From SG8-41 sp963699525 (GTDB lineage Bacteria; Pseudomonadota; Gammaproteobacteria; Burkholderiales; SG8-41): 64,000 bases of DNA. A program made the position numbers and the translations under genes. The stretch's first letter is position 1. Each line of letters starts with the position of its first letter. Positions 16,994 to 24,968 of this stretch are shown here, piece after piece. The notes under the pieces were generated by a model. The model saw nothing but the letters and a program-made list of their open reading frames with translations, had not been told where the DNA came from and ran no database searches. The stretch lies in the NCBI GenBank assembly GCA_963699525.1, contig CAVOUI010000020.1, forward strand, positions 62,001 through 126,000. The letters run 5' to 3'.

Positions 16994-17882
16994 CGGCGGA
17001 GCGCCGCACCGCGCCGGCCGCGTGGCCCTCGTGGGGCGGCCGAACGTTGGCAAGTCCACTTTGCTGAACCGGCTGGTGGGCTGCAAGCTGAGCATCACCT
17101 CCAGCCGGCCGCAAACGACGCGCCAGCGCGTGACGGGTATCGTCACGCGTCCCGGCGCCCAGATCGTGTTCGTGGACACGCCCGGCTTCCAGACCGAGCA
17201 CCGTTCGGCCCTGAACAGCGCCATGAACCGCGGCGTGGCGGCAGGGCTGCAGGACGTCGACGCGGTCGTGTGGCTGGTGGAGGCGCTTCGATACGGAGAG
17301 CGCGACGACGCCGTGGCGGGATTGCTCGGCCGTGATTGCCCCGTGATTCTCGCCATCAACAAGACGGACCGGGTCAAGGACCGGAAGCTGCTGCTTCCGT
17401 TCATCGCCCGGCTTGCGGCGATGCGTGCTTTCGCGGCGATCGTTCCCATTTCGGCGGCAAAGGGCTGGCAGGTCACCGACCTCCTCGAAGCAGTCGTCGC
17501 GGTGCTGCCGGAGGGACCGCCGCTTTACGGCGAGGATGAGCTCACCACCGACAGCGAGCGGTTTCTCGCCGCAGAGCTGCTGCGTGAGAAGCTGTTTCGT
17601 TCGCTCGGCGAGGAGCTGCCCTATGCCTCGAGCGTCGGAATCGACCGCTTCCGTCAGGAAGGAAACCTGCGCAGCATCCACGCCTCGATCGTGGTGGACA
17701 AGGAGAGCCAGAAGGCCATCGTGATCGGCAAGGCCGGAAAGCAGCTTAAGGCGATCGCATCGCAGGCGCGGCGCGAGATGGAGCGGCTGTTCGGCGGCAA
17801 GGTATTTCTCGAGGTCTGGGTCAAGGTGAGGCGCGGCTGGGCCGATGACGCCGCGGCGCTCAAACACATGGGATTCGATTGA
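16971..17882 (+). CDS. era: GTPase Era
   Basis: Essential ribosome-assembly GTPase that binds the 3' end of 16S rRNA. 303 aa. G1 is GRPNVGKSTLLNRL, G2 is RPQTTRQRVTGI, G3 is DTPGFQTEHR and G4 is NKTDRVKD. A KH domain lies at about 205-303 with AIVIGKAGKQLKAIASQARR and VFLEVWVKVRRGWADD. The ATG at 16971 (MSSQPAADGG) is used; upstream in-frame codons would extend deeper into rnc. The stop overlaps the recO start by 1 nt. Confidence 0.97.
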   Translation: MSSQPAADGGAPHRAGRVALVGRPNVGKSTLLNRLVGCKLSITSSRPQTTRQRVTGIVTRPGAQIVFVDTPGFQTEHRSALNSAMNRGVAAGLQDVDAVVWLVEALRYGERDDAVAGLLGRDCPVILAINKTDRVKDRKLLLPFIARLAAMRAFAAIVPISAAKGWQVTDLLEAVVAVLPEGPPLYGEDELTTDSERFLAAELLREKLFRSLGEELPYASSVGIDRFRQEGNLRSIHASIVVDKESQKAIVIGKAGKQLKAIASQARREMERLFGGKVFLEVWVKVRRGWADDAAALKHMGFD

Positions 17883-18619
17883 TGAAGGCCGCGGGCAGGA
17901 GCGCGGGATTCCGTCTTGAAGGGCAGGACGCGTTCGTGCTGCACAGCCGTCCCTATCGCGAGTCGAGCCTGATCGTGGAAGCCTTCACGCGCGACCACGG
18001 GCGGGTCGCGCTGATGGCGCGGGGCGCGCGGCGGCCGCGTTCGGCGCTGCGCGGCACCCTGCTCTCGTTCCAGCCACTGCAACTGTCCTGGGGAGGGCGC
18101 GGGGAGCTGCGCACGCTGACGCGGGTCGAGTGGCGCGGAGCCTACGCGCCGCTCAAGGGCGAGGCGCTCATCTGCGGCTTTTACCTCAACGAGCTGCTGC
18201 TGAAGCTCCTGCCGCGCGACGATCCGCACGAGCAGCTGTTCAGCGCCTACCTGGAAGCGCTTGCGCGGCTCGGAGAGGGCGCCGAGCGGCCCCCCGCGCT
18301 GCGCCGATTCGAGATGTGCCTGCTGCGCGAGCTCGGCTACGCGGTCATTCTCGACCGTGACGTTGAGCACGGCATGCCGGTCGCGCGCGAGGAGAACTAC
18401 GTCTACGTCGTCGAGCGCGGGCCGGTGCCCGAGGCGGATGCGCCGCAAGGCGGCGTAGAATTGTCCGGCCAGACGCTGCTCGACATGCAGTCCGGCGTCT
18501 TCGCCAGCGCCGCGACCCAGCAGCAGAGCAAGCTGCTGATGCGCACGCTGATCAATCACTGCCTCGGCAACCAGGTGCTTCATTCCAGGCAGCTGCTGCG
18601 CGACCTGCAGGAACTATGA
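17882..18619 (+). CDS. recO: DNA repair protein RecO
   Basis: Recombination mediator that anneals single strands and loads RecA with RecF/RecR. 245 aa. The N-terminal OB-fold is visible (AFVLHSRPYRESSLIVEAFTR, then GRVALMARGARRPRSALRG), followed by a helical C-terminal domain (FYLNELLLKLLPRDDPHEQLF, CLLRELGYAVILD). The era-recO-pdxJ order with 1- and 4-nt overlaps is the standard cluster. The ATG at 17882 shares its A with the era stop TGA. Confidence 0.95.
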   Translation: MKAAGRSAGFRLEGQDAFVLHSRPYRESSLIVEAFTRDHGRVALMARGARRPRSALRGTLLSFQPLQLSWGGRGELRTLTRVEWRGAYAPLKGEALICGFYLNELLLKLLPRDDPHEQLFSAYLEALARLGEGAERPPALRRFEMCLLRELGYAVILDRDVEHGMPVAREENYVYVVERGPVPEADAPQGGVELSGQTLLDMQSGVFASAATQQQSKLLMRTLINHCLGNQVLHSRQLLRDLQEL

Positions 18620-19338
18620 TTCTATTGGGCGTGAACATCGACCATGTCGCGACGCTGCGGCAGGCGCGGGGGACGGAGTACCCGAGCCCGCTGGAAGCGG
18701 CACGCGCGGCCGAGGACGCGGGGGCCGATTACATCACGCTGCACCTGCGAGAGGACCGCAGGCATATCCAGGATCGCGACGTCATCGCGCTGCGCAAGGC
18801 GCTGCGGACCCGCATGAACCTCGAGGCGGCGGTAACCTCGCAAATGATCGCGTTCGCCCGGCGCGTGCGGCCGCATGACGTGTGCCTGGTGCCGGAGCGG
18901 CGAGCGGAGCTGACCACCGAGGGCGGGCTCGACGTGGCGGGCGCGCCGACGCGGATGGCGCGGGCATGCCGGGAGCTCGCCGCGGCGGGCATCCGGGTGT
19001 CATTGTTCATCGATCCCGATCTCAGGCAGGTCGATGCCGCGGCGCGGGCAGGGGCTCCGGTGGTGGAGCTGCATACCGGGGCCTATGCCGAGGCCCGCAA
19101 CGAACGCGAGCGGCAGCGGGAGCTCGCAAGAATCCGGGCCGCCGCGGAGCACGCGGCGGAGAGCGGTCTCCTCGTCAACGCCGGACACGGTTTGAACTAC
19201 GACAACGTCAAGCCGGTCGCGGCGATCGCACGGATCGGGGAGCTCAACATCGGTCACGCCATCGTCGCGCGGGCTGTTTTCGTTGGTCTGGGCGAGGCGG
19301 TGCGCGAAATGAAGGCATTGCTCGGCAGCGCGCGATGA
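18616..19338 (+). CDS. pdxJ: Pyridoxine 5'-phosphate synthase
   Basis: Last step of DXP-dependent vitamin B6 synthesis: condenses 1-deoxyxylulose 5-phosphate with 3-amino-2-oxopropyl phosphate. 240 aa, TIM barrel. Signature regions are LLGVNIDHVATLRQARG at the N-terminus, DYITLHLREDRRHIQDRD near residue 40, VELHTGAYAEA near 155 and VNAGHGLNYDNV near 193. The start codon overlaps the recO stop (ATGA). Confidence 0.97.
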   Translation: MILLGVNIDHVATLRQARGTEYPSPLEAARAAEDAGADYITLHLREDRRHIQDRDVIALRKALRTRMNLEAAVTSQMIAFARRVRPHDVCLVPERRAELTTEGGLDVAGAPTRMARACRELAAAGIRVSLFIDPDLRQVDAAARAGAPVVELHTGAYAEARNERERQRELARIRAAAEHAAESGLLVNAGHGLNYDNVKPVAAIARIGELNIGHAIVARAVFVGLGEAVREMKALLGSAR

Positions 19339-19712
19339 TCCTCGGCATCGGTATCGATCTCGTGGAGCCGCAGCGCATCGCGCGATTGCGGGACAAGTAC
19401 GGCGAGCGCTTTGCACGCCGGGTGCTGACGCCGGTCGAGTGGCCGGCATACGTGCGGACCGCCAAGCCGGTGCTGTTCCTGGCCAATCGCTTCGCGGCGA
19501 AGGAGGCTTTTTCGAAGGCGATGGGAACCGGCTTTCGCTACCCCGTGACGCTGCAGTGCATTAGCGTGGTCCAGGAGCGGTCGGGCAAGCCCGGATTCGA
19601 ATTTCATCCCAACCTCGAGCGGCTGGTGCGGGCCCGGGGCATCGTCAGGCACCATCTGACAATCAGTGACGAGCAGAGCCTGGCGTGCGCCTGCGTGGTG
19701 CTGGAGGCGTAA
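19335..19712 (+). CDS. acpS: Holo-[acyl-carrier-protein] synthase
   Basis: Transfers 4'-phosphopantetheine from CoA to the serine of apo-AcpP (acpP is at 36143). 125 aa, the usual length. The Mg2+/substrate motif ILGIGIDLVEPQRI is at the N-terminus and FAAKEAFSKAMGTGF near residue 50 carries the conserved acidic residue. The start overlaps the pdxJ stop (ATGA) and the stop overlaps the nagZ start (TAATG). Confidence 0.96.
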   Translation: MILGIGIDLVEPQRIARLRDKYGERFARRVLTPVEWPAYVRTAKPVLFLANRFAAKEAFSKAMGTGFRYPVTLQCISVVQERSGKPGFEFHPNLERLVRARGIVRHHLTISDEQSLACACVVLEA

Positions 19713-20776
19713 TGGCGGCGCGCACCCTTCCGCTCGGACCCGTCATGCTCGACATCGAGGGCACGCGGCTCACCGACGCGGACCGCAGGCGGTTGAGTCA
19801 CCCCCTCGCGGGCGGGGTCATCCTGTTCGCTCGCAACTATGCCAACGCGGGGCAGCTTGCGGGGCTCACGGAGGAAATTCACGCGTTGCGCAATCCGCCG
19901 CTCGTCATCGCGGTGGATCACGAGGGCGGACGGGTGCAGCGGTTCCGGGACGGCTTCACCGCTCTTCCTGCCATGCGCGAGCTCGGCTGGGCCTGGGACC
20001 ATGGCCAGAGCCAGGCGCGGCAACTGGCCCAGGAGGTGGGCTTCGTGCTGGCGACGGAGCTGCTCGCTCACGGCGTGGACCTGAGCTTCGCGCCGGTGCT
20101 GGATATCGACCGCGGTGCGAGCACCGTGATCGGCGACCGGGCGTTCCACACCGACCCGCGCGTGGTCGGCGAGCTGGGTCGCGCGGTGCTCCAGGGGTTC
20201 CGGCAGGCGGGCATGAGCGGGGTGGGCAAGCATTTTCCCGGGCACGGGCACGTCGCCGCCGACTCGCACCACGAAGTCCCGGTCGATGAGCGCACCTACG
20301 AAGCGATCGAGGCAGCGGATCTGGTCCCGTTCCGGCGTCTGATCGAGGCGGGGCTCGGCGGCATCATGCCCGCGCACGTGATCTATCCCAGGGTGGACAG
20401 CCGGCCGGCGGGATTCTCGGCGGTGTGGCTCAAACAGGTGCTGCGCGGGCAGCTCGGGTTCGACGGCGTGATCTTCAGCGACGATCTCAGCATGGAAGGG
20501 GCCAGCGTCGCGGGGGGTGTGGTGGATCGCGCCCGGGCAGCGCTCGGCGCCGGCTGCGACATGGTTCTGCTGTGCAACAGTCCCGAGGCGGTGGACGGCC
20601 TGCTTGACGACCTGGGCTACGCGATGCCGGCAGTGAGCCTGGCGCGGCTTGCCCGCATGCACGGCAGGCCCCTGCCTGGAGGCATGGCGAGGCTGCGGGG
20701 GGATGACCGCTACGCGCGTGCGGTGCAGGCGGTCGCAGCCATCGGCAAGCGGGAGGGCGAGCTGCCCCTCGCGTGA
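19712..20776 (+). CDS. nagZ: Beta-N-acetylhexosaminidase NagZ
   Basis: Cytosolic glycoside hydrolase family 3 enzyme that removes GlcNAc from 1,6-anhydro-muropeptides during cell-wall recycling. 354 aa. Typical segments are DHEGGRVQRFR near residue 70, the Asp/His loop KHFPGHGHVAADSHHEVP near 172 and the nucleophile Asp in VIFSDDLSMEGA near 253. The ATG at 19712 overlaps the acpS stop. It ends the long co-directional series that starts at lepA and is convergent with efp. Confidence 0.95.
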   Translation: MAARTLPLGPVMLDIEGTRLTDADRRRLSHPLAGGVILFARNYANAGQLAGLTEEIHALRNPPLVIAVDHEGGRVQRFRDGFTALPAMRELGWAWDHGQSQARQLAQEVGFVLATELLAHGVDLSFAPVLDIDRGASTVIGDRAFHTDPRVVGELGRAVLQGFRQAGMSGVGKHFPGHGHVAADSHHEVPVDERTYEAIEAADLVPFRRLIEAGLGGIMPAHVIYPRVDSRPAGFSAVWLKQVLRGQLGFDGVIFSDDLSMEGASVAGGVVDRARAALGAGCDMVLLCNSPEAVDGLLDDLGYAMPAVSLARLARMHGRPLPGGMARLRGDDRYARAVQAVAAIGKREGELPLA

Positions 20777-20781
20777 CGGTC

Positions 20782-21348
20782 TCAGGCGCGGTCGATGTAC
20801 TCGCCGGTGTCGGTGTTGACGTTGATGCGGCTGCCTTCCGTTACGAACTGCGGCACCATCACGGTCAGCCCCGTATCCGTCTTTGCCGGCTTGAAGGAGC
20901 CGGTCGCGGTCGCGCCCCGGAGGTTGGGCTCGGTTTCCGTCACCGTGAGCGTTACGGTCGGGGGCAGTTGCACGCCGATCGGCCGGTCGTTGTGGAAGTT
21001 GACCTGCACGTCGAGGTTGGGAACCAGGTAGCCGGTCTGGCCTTCCAGCAGCTCGTTGGGGAGCGTGAGCTGCTCGAACGTCTCGTGGTCCATGAAAACG
21101 TGGCTCGCTCCGTCGTTGTAGAGATACTGCATGACGCGCGGCTCGACGTAGGCGCGCTCGATCTTGTCCTCGGTGCGGATGCGCTCGTTCCTCTTCGTAC
21201 CGGACTCGATGTCCTTCATCTCCACCTGCATGAAGGCCCCGCCGCGCCCGCCGACGTGGACGTGATACGACTTCAACACGCGCCAGACGCGCTTGTCCCA
21301 TTCGATCAGGTTGCCCGCGCGAACCTCGGTTGCCAGTACTTTAGCCAT
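20782..21348 (-). CDS. efp: Elongation factor P, atypical loop with Arg at the modification position
   Basis: Relieves ribosome stalling at polyproline. 188 aa in the three-domain EF-P layout (KOW-like N-domain with EVRAGNLIEWDKRVWRV, OB domains with YLYNDGASHVFMDHETFEQ, and the C-terminal signature NVNTDTGEYIDRA). Overall it reads like the Lys-type EF-P common in alphaproteobacteria (GGAFMQVEMKDI). The loop, however, is HVHVGGRGGAF: Arg replaces the modified Lys, and the loop is one residue longer than HVKPGKGGAF. It also lacks the SGRNAAVVK loop of the usual betaproteobacterial Arg32/EarP type. The ATG at 21348 is chosen by homology (MAKVLATEVRAGN). Confidence 0.92.
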   Translation of the reverse strand: MAKVLATEVRAGNLIEWDKRVWRVLKSYHVHVGGRGGAFMQVEMKDIESGTKRNERIRTEDKIERAYVEPRVMQYLYNDGASHVFMDHETFEQLTLPNELLEGQTGYLVPNLDVQVNFHNDRPIGVQLPPTVTLTVTETEPNLRGATATGSFKPAKTDTGLTVMVPQFVTEGSRINVNTDTGEYIDRA

Positions 21349-21377
21349 TGCGTCACTCTGTCTGAAAAAAGGGCGTA

Positions 21378-21402
21378 ATTCTATCATTGCGGCCGCTATA
21401 AT
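21378..21402. promoter_or_regulatory. Divergent -10 elements for efp (minus) and uvrC (plus)
   Basis: On the plus strand TATAAT lies at 21397-21402, about 60 nt before the uvrC GTG. On the minus strand TGATAGAAT (extended -10, hexamer 21378-21383) lies about 30 nt before the efp ATG. Neither has a good -35. Both calls rest on the -10 match and position between divergent genes. Confidence 0.35.
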
Positions 21403-21461
21403 ACGGTCGATGCGCAGGTGCGCTCGCCGTCGATGACAGCCGGTTCCGGCGTCCCCGTCCC

Positions 21462-23339
21462 GTGGTGTTCGACCCCTCAGCAGCCATTTCTAGTTTGCCG
21501 CACCTTCCCGGTGTTTACCGCATGCTGAACGGCGCGGGCGAGGTGCTGTACGTCGGCAAGGCTCTCGATCTGAGGAAGAGGGTTGCCTCCTACTTCCAGA
21601 AAGCCGGCGGCGGCGGGTCGCCGCGCATCCAGTTGATGCTTGGCCAGGTGGCGGCGGTGGAGACGACCGCCACGCGCTCGGAGGCCGAGGCGCTGCTGCT
21701 CGAGAGCAATCTGATCAAGGCGCTGGCGCCGCGCTATAACATCCTGTTTCGAGATGACAAGTCCTACCCGTACCTGATGCTGAGCGGGCACCGTTTCCCG
21801 CGCCTGGGATTTCACCGCGGGAGCCTCGACAAGCGGCACCGCTTCTTCGGACCGTTCCCCAACGCGGGCGCGGTGCGCGAGAGCATTCAGGTCCTGCAGA
21901 AGGCGTTCCGCATCCGCACCTGCGAGGACTCCGTGTTCAGCAACCGATCACGCCCCTGCCTGCTGCACCAGATCCGGCGCTGCAGCGCGCCGTGCGTGGG
22001 GCTTGTCACCGAGAGCGCGTATGCCGAGGACGTGGAGGCTGCGGCCCTGTTTCTGGCAGGGAAGGAGGACGAGGTCATGGAGCGGCTGGCCGCGCGCATG
22101 AGCGACGCTGCCGGCAGCATGAGGTACGAGGAGGCCGCTGCCTATCGCGACCAGATCGGGGCGCTGCGCAACGTGCGTGAAAAGCAGTTCGTGAGCGGGG
22201 CAGGCGAGGACACCGACGTCATCGCCTGCGGCCGCACCGGCGGCATCGTCTGCGTCAACCTCGCGATGATCCGGGGAGGACGGCATCTCGGCGACAAGAA
22301 TTTTTTCCCGCGCCACGCGGAGGGCTGCACGGACGGTGAAGTGCTGGAGGCCTTCGTGGCGCAGCACTACACGCAGCACGGCGTGCCGCCCCAGATCGTG
22401 GTCGGCGCGAACCTCGACGCGCGGCCCCTGGAGCAGCTGCTGTCCGGAAGCGCCGGCCACAAGGTCCAGATTTCGACCCATCTTGCGGGCGCGCGCAAGG
22501 CCTGGCTCGACATGGCCGCCAGGAACGCGGAGCTCGGCGCGGCGCAGGAGCTCGGATCGCTGGCCACCCGCGAAGCGCGCCTGACGGCGCTGCAGCAATT
22601 GCTCGAGCTGCCCGACACGGCGCACCGCATCGAGTGCTTCGACGTGAGCCATACCATGGGCGAGGCGGTGGTTGCGTCGTGCGTTGTCTACGACGGAACG
22701 GGGCTGCAGAAGGGCGAGTATCGGCGCTTCAACATTGCGGTCAAACCGGGTGACGGGTCGCTGGATGACCGCGGCGCGATCGATCAGACGCAGAACGCCG
22801 CTCATCGCGCCGTGATCACTCCCGGGGACGATTACGCGGCGCTGCGCGACGCGCTCTCGCGCCGTTACCGCAAGCTCGTCGCGGGCGAGGGCAAATTGCC
22901 GGACCTCGTCCTGATCGACGGAGGCAGGGGGCAGCTGTCGGTTGCAGCGGACGTCTTCGCCGAGCTCGGGTTGAGCGACGTGGCGCTCGTTGCAGTGGCG
23001 AAAGGGGAGGCGCGGCGGCCGGGACAGGAGCAGTTGCTGGTCGCGGGCCGCCCGCAGCCGCTTACGCCCGGGGCCGACTCGCCGGCGCTGCACCTCATCC
23101 AGCAGATCCGCGACGAGGCTCATCGTTTCGCGATCCAGGGCCATCGCGCCCGCCGCGGCAAGGCGCGCAGCAGCTCCCCGCTCGAGCAGATCGCGGGAAT
23201 CGGCGCTAAGCGCCGCCAGCGGCTGCTCGCCCGCTTTGGAGGGCTGCGCGGGCTGCAGGCCGCCAGCGTAGACGAGCTGGCCTCGATCGAAGGCATCGGG
23301 CGCGCGCTGGCGGAAAAGATTCACCACGAGCTGCACTGA
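21462..23339 (+). CDS. uvrC: Excinuclease ABC subunit C
   Basis: Dual-incision endonuclease of nucleotide excision repair, acting with UvrA and UvrB (uvrB is at 48515). 625 aa. A GIY-YIG domain (LPGVYRMLNGAGEVLYVGKA) starts near residue 12. The UVR motif region lies near 205-235, and the RNase H-like C-terminal nuclease has ECFDVSHTMGEAVVAS near 390 and LVLIDGGRGQLS near 483. Tandem helix-hairpin-helix elements end the protein (IAGIGAKRRQRLLARFGG, IEGIGRALAEKI). GTG start; a second GTG follows immediately, so the exact start is ambiguous by one codon. Confidence 0.97.
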   Translation: MVFDPSAAISSLPHLPGVYRMLNGAGEVLYVGKALDLRKRVASYFQKAGGGGSPRIQLMLGQVAAVETTATRSEAEALLLESNLIKALAPRYNILFRDDKSYPYLMLSGHRFPRLGFHRGSLDKRHRFFGPFPNAGAVRESIQVLQKAFRIRTCEDSVFSNRSRPCLLHQIRRCSAPCVGLVTESAYAEDVEAAALFLAGKEDEVMERLAARMSDAAGSMRYEEAAAYRDQIGALRNVREKQFVSGAGEDTDVIACGRTGGIVCVNLAMIRGGRHLGDKNFFPRHAEGCTDGEVLEAFVAQHYTQHGVPPQIVVGANLDARPLEQLLSGSAGHKVQISTHLAGARKAWLDMAARNAELGAAQELGSLATREARLTALQQLLELPDTAHRIECFDVSHTMGEAVVASCVVYDGTGLQKGEYRRFNIAVKPGDGSLDDRGAIDQTQNAAHRAVITPGDDYAALRDALSRRYRKLVAGEGKLPDLVLIDGGRGQLSVAADVFAELGLSDVALVAVAKGEARRPGQEQLLVAGRPQPLTPGADSPALHLIQQIRDEAHRFAIQGHRARRGKARSSSPLEQIAGIGAKRRQRLLARFGGLRGLQAASVDELASIEGIGRALAEKIHHELH

Positions 23340-23908
23340 TGCCCCTCAACCTGCCCAATCTGCTGACCTGGCTGCGGATCGTGCTCATTCCGCTGTTCGT
23401 CGGCATCTTCTACTTCGAGAAGAGTTGGGTATCCGGGCCCAATCAGAACCTGGTGGCGACCCTCATTTTTGCCGGCGCCGCGATCACCGATTGGCTCGAC
23501 GGCTGGCTCGCGCGCAAGCTCAACCAGACCTCGGCCTTCGGCGCCTTCCTCGACCCGGTCGCGGACAAGCTGATGGTGACAGCGGCACTGATTATTCTGG
23601 TCCAGCTGGAACGCCTGGACGCGATCATTGCCCTCATCATCATCGGGCGCGAGATCGGGATCTCCGCGCTGCGGGAATGGATGGCGAACATCGGAGCGGC
23701 GCGGAGCGTAGCGGTGTCGTTCCTGGGCAAGGTCAAAACCGTCTCGCAGATGTTGGCGATCCCGCTTCTGCTTTATCACGATTCGCTGGGGGCGTTCGAC
23801 CCGCAGCGGGTGGGGACGTGGTTGATCGTCGTCGCCGCGGTGCTGACGCTGGCCTCGATGGCGTACTACCTCAAGGTCGCGCTGCCGCAGATCTGGCGCA
23901 CGCCCTGA
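23339..23908 (+). CDS. pgsA: CDP-diacylglycerol--glycerol-3-phosphate 3-phosphatidyltransferase
   Basis: Inner-membrane enzyme making phosphatidylglycerophosphate, the committed step to phosphatidylglycerol and cardiolipin. 189 aa with four or more membrane spans. The CDP-alcohol phosphotransferase signature is intact: DWLDGWLARKLNQTSAFG followed by AFLDPVADK near residues 50-75. The start codon overlaps the uvrC stop (TGATG). The tRNA operon lies directly downstream, a common arrangement in betaproteobacteria. Confidence 0.96.
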   Translation: MPLNLPNLLTWLRIVLIPLFVGIFYFEKSWVSGPNQNLVATLIFAGAAITDWLDGWLARKLNQTSAFGAFLDPVADKLMVTAALIILVQLERLDAIIALIIIGREIGISALREWMANIGAARSVAVSFLGKVKTVSQMLAIPLLLYHDSLGAFDPQRVGTWLIVVAAVLTLASMAYYLKVALPQIWRTP

Positions 23909-23984
23909 GGGCCGCGGCCGGCTGACGATGCCGCACGCGTAGATTCCCTATGCGCAGCAGGGTGTTGGTGGCGCGTCACGCGGG

Positions 23985-24013
23985 TTGCCAGGGCAGGGGC
24001 CCTCGCCTATAAT
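23985..24013 (+). promoter_or_regulatory. Strong sigma-70 promoter of the Gly-Cys-Leu tRNA operon
   Basis: TTGCCA (23985-23990), exactly 17 nt, TATAAT (24008-24013). The predicted start near 24020 is about 8 nt before the mature tRNA-Gly 5' end, as expected for a stable-RNA promoter. It lies about 80 nt after pgsA, so the tRNAs have their own initiation. Confidence 0.8.
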
Positions 24014-24027
24014 TTTCCAGACGAAAC

Positions 24028-24103
24028 GCGGGAATAGCTCAGTTGGTAGAGCGCAACCTTGCCAAGGTTGAGGTCGCGAGTTCGAGACTCGTTTCCCGCT
24101 CCA
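24028..24103 (+). tRNA. tRNA-Gly (GCC)
   Basis: Full cloverleaf of 76 nt including an encoded CCA. The acceptor stem is GCGGGAA/TTCCCGC. The anticodon stem CAACC/GGTTG encloses the loop TTGCCAA (anticodon GCC), and the T-loop is TTCGAGA. First gene of a three-tRNA operon. Confidence 0.97.
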
Positions 24104-24109
24104 GAATTC

Positions 24110-24233
24110 AAGGGAAAACGGAGTTTGCTCCGTTTTGGCTCTGGCTAACTTGAGGGTTAGCCTCCACCTCAGGAATGGCTTTGGCGGAGGCGTAACCTGT
24201 GGATTAGCCTCCGCCGAAACTCCGTTTTCCCTT
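24110..24233. repeat. Nested inverted-repeat element between tRNA-Gly and tRNA-Cys
   Basis: A 124-bp block bounded by a perfect 17-bp inverted repeat (24110-24126 with 24217-24233), flanked on both sides by the trinucleotide TTC. Inside are three further inverted repeats: AAAACGGAG/CTCCGTTTT (24115-24123 with 24129-24137, 5-nt loop), GGCTAAC/GTTAGCC (24143-24149 with 24156-24162) and GGCGGAGGC/GCCTCCGCC (24183-24191 with 24207-24215). The phrase TTAGCCTCC occurs twice. The block has no gene and is much more AT-rich than its surroundings. It could be a REP/MITE-like unit or a structured spacer for tRNA processing. Confidence 0.75.
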
Positions 24234-24252
24234 TTCGTTTCAGGTTTTCGCG

Positions 24253-24323
24253 GGCGGGGTGGCAGAGTGGTCATGCAGCGGCCTGCAAAGCCGTGTACGC
24301 CGGTTCGATTCCGACCCCCGCCT
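24253..24323 (+). tRNA. tRNA-Cys (GCA)
   Basis: 71-nt body with acceptor stem GGCGGGG/CCCCGCC and discriminator U. The anticodon stem GCGGC/GCCGT encloses CTGCAAA (anticodon GCA). The T-loop is TTCGATT. CCA is not encoded (CCC follows), unlike its two neighbours, so it needs CCA addition by the nucleotidyltransferase. Confidence 0.95.
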
Positions 24324-24335
24324 CCCTGTCTCGTT

Positions 24336-24422
24336 GCCCGGGTGGCGTAATTGGTAGCCGCTGGGGACTTAAAATCCCCTGGCCGCAAGGCCGTGCCGGT
24401 TCGACTCCGGCCCCGGGCACCA
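24336..24422 (+). tRNA. tRNA-Leu (UAA)
   Basis: Class II tRNA of 87 nt with encoded CCA. The acceptor stem is GCCCGGG/CCCGGGC. The anticodon stem GGGGA/TCCCC encloses CTTAAAA (anticodon TAA), and the long variable arm is GGCCGCAAGGCC. It is uninterrupted here, although this isoacceptor is the classical group I intron host in cyanobacteria. Confidence 0.97.
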
Positions 24423-24494
24423 TCATCCGGGAAGTGGAGCGGGCGATTGTGGCATCATACGAAAGGTGATTCATCGCGACCGCAAAGGACGAGC

Positions 24495-24944
24495 ATGATC
24501 GTTTTTGACCTGGGCTGCGCCAACAATCATCGCTTCGAGGGCTGGTTCGACTCGAACGAGGACTGCGAGCGCCAGGTCGGGAGCAAGCGCGTTGCCTGCC
24601 CGCTCTGCGGCAACGCCGATGTGACGCGCCTGCCGCACGCCTCGCACATCAAGAGCGGGGCGAAGGAACGTGCGCCGCGCGCGGATACCGCCGTTGCAGG
24701 AGAGCAGCAGTACGCGAATACCGGCGCCGACCTGCTCTCCAAGGTCATCGAGCACGTCATCAACAATTCGGAAGACGTCGGGGCGGCGTTTCCCGAAGAA
24801 GCGCGCAAGATTCACTATCGGGAGACGCCCGAGCGCAGGATACGCGGCACGGCCTCGCACGACGAGGTCGACGCGCTGCGCGATGAGGGCATCGAGGTCT
24901 TGGCGCTTCCCGTGCCCGCCCACCGCCTGGGCAAGACGCATTAG
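24495..24944 (+). CDS. DUF1178 family protein
   Basis: 149-aa soluble protein. The N-terminus MIVFDLGCANNHRFEGWF and the zinc-ribbon-like ACPLCGNADVTRLPHA (about 33-48) are hallmarks of DUF1178, conserved in alpha- and betaproteobacteria and without established function. A middle helix (LLSKVIEHVINNSEDVG) and FPEEARKIHYRE are also family-conserved. The ATG at 24495 is used; the frame is open into tRNA-Leu upstream but that is not coding. Confidence 0.88.
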   Translation: MIVFDLGCANNHRFEGWFDSNEDCERQVGSKRVACPLCGNADVTRLPHASHIKSGAKERAPRADTAVAGEQQYANTGADLLSKVIEHVINNSEDVGAAFPEEARKIHYRETPERRIRGTASHDEVDALRDEGIEVLALPVPAHRLGKTH

Positions 24945-24968
24945 CGCTCACCACGCTGGGGAGAGGCG

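Noticed and set aside
24336..24422. Group I intron in tRNA-Leu(UAA)
   Set aside because: This classical host gene is checked and uninterrupted; the anticodon stem and loop are contiguous.
24351..24494. Upstream extension of the DUF1178 gene into tRNA-Leu
   Set aside because: The extension would translate a tRNA gene. The conserved N-terminus starts at ATG 24495.
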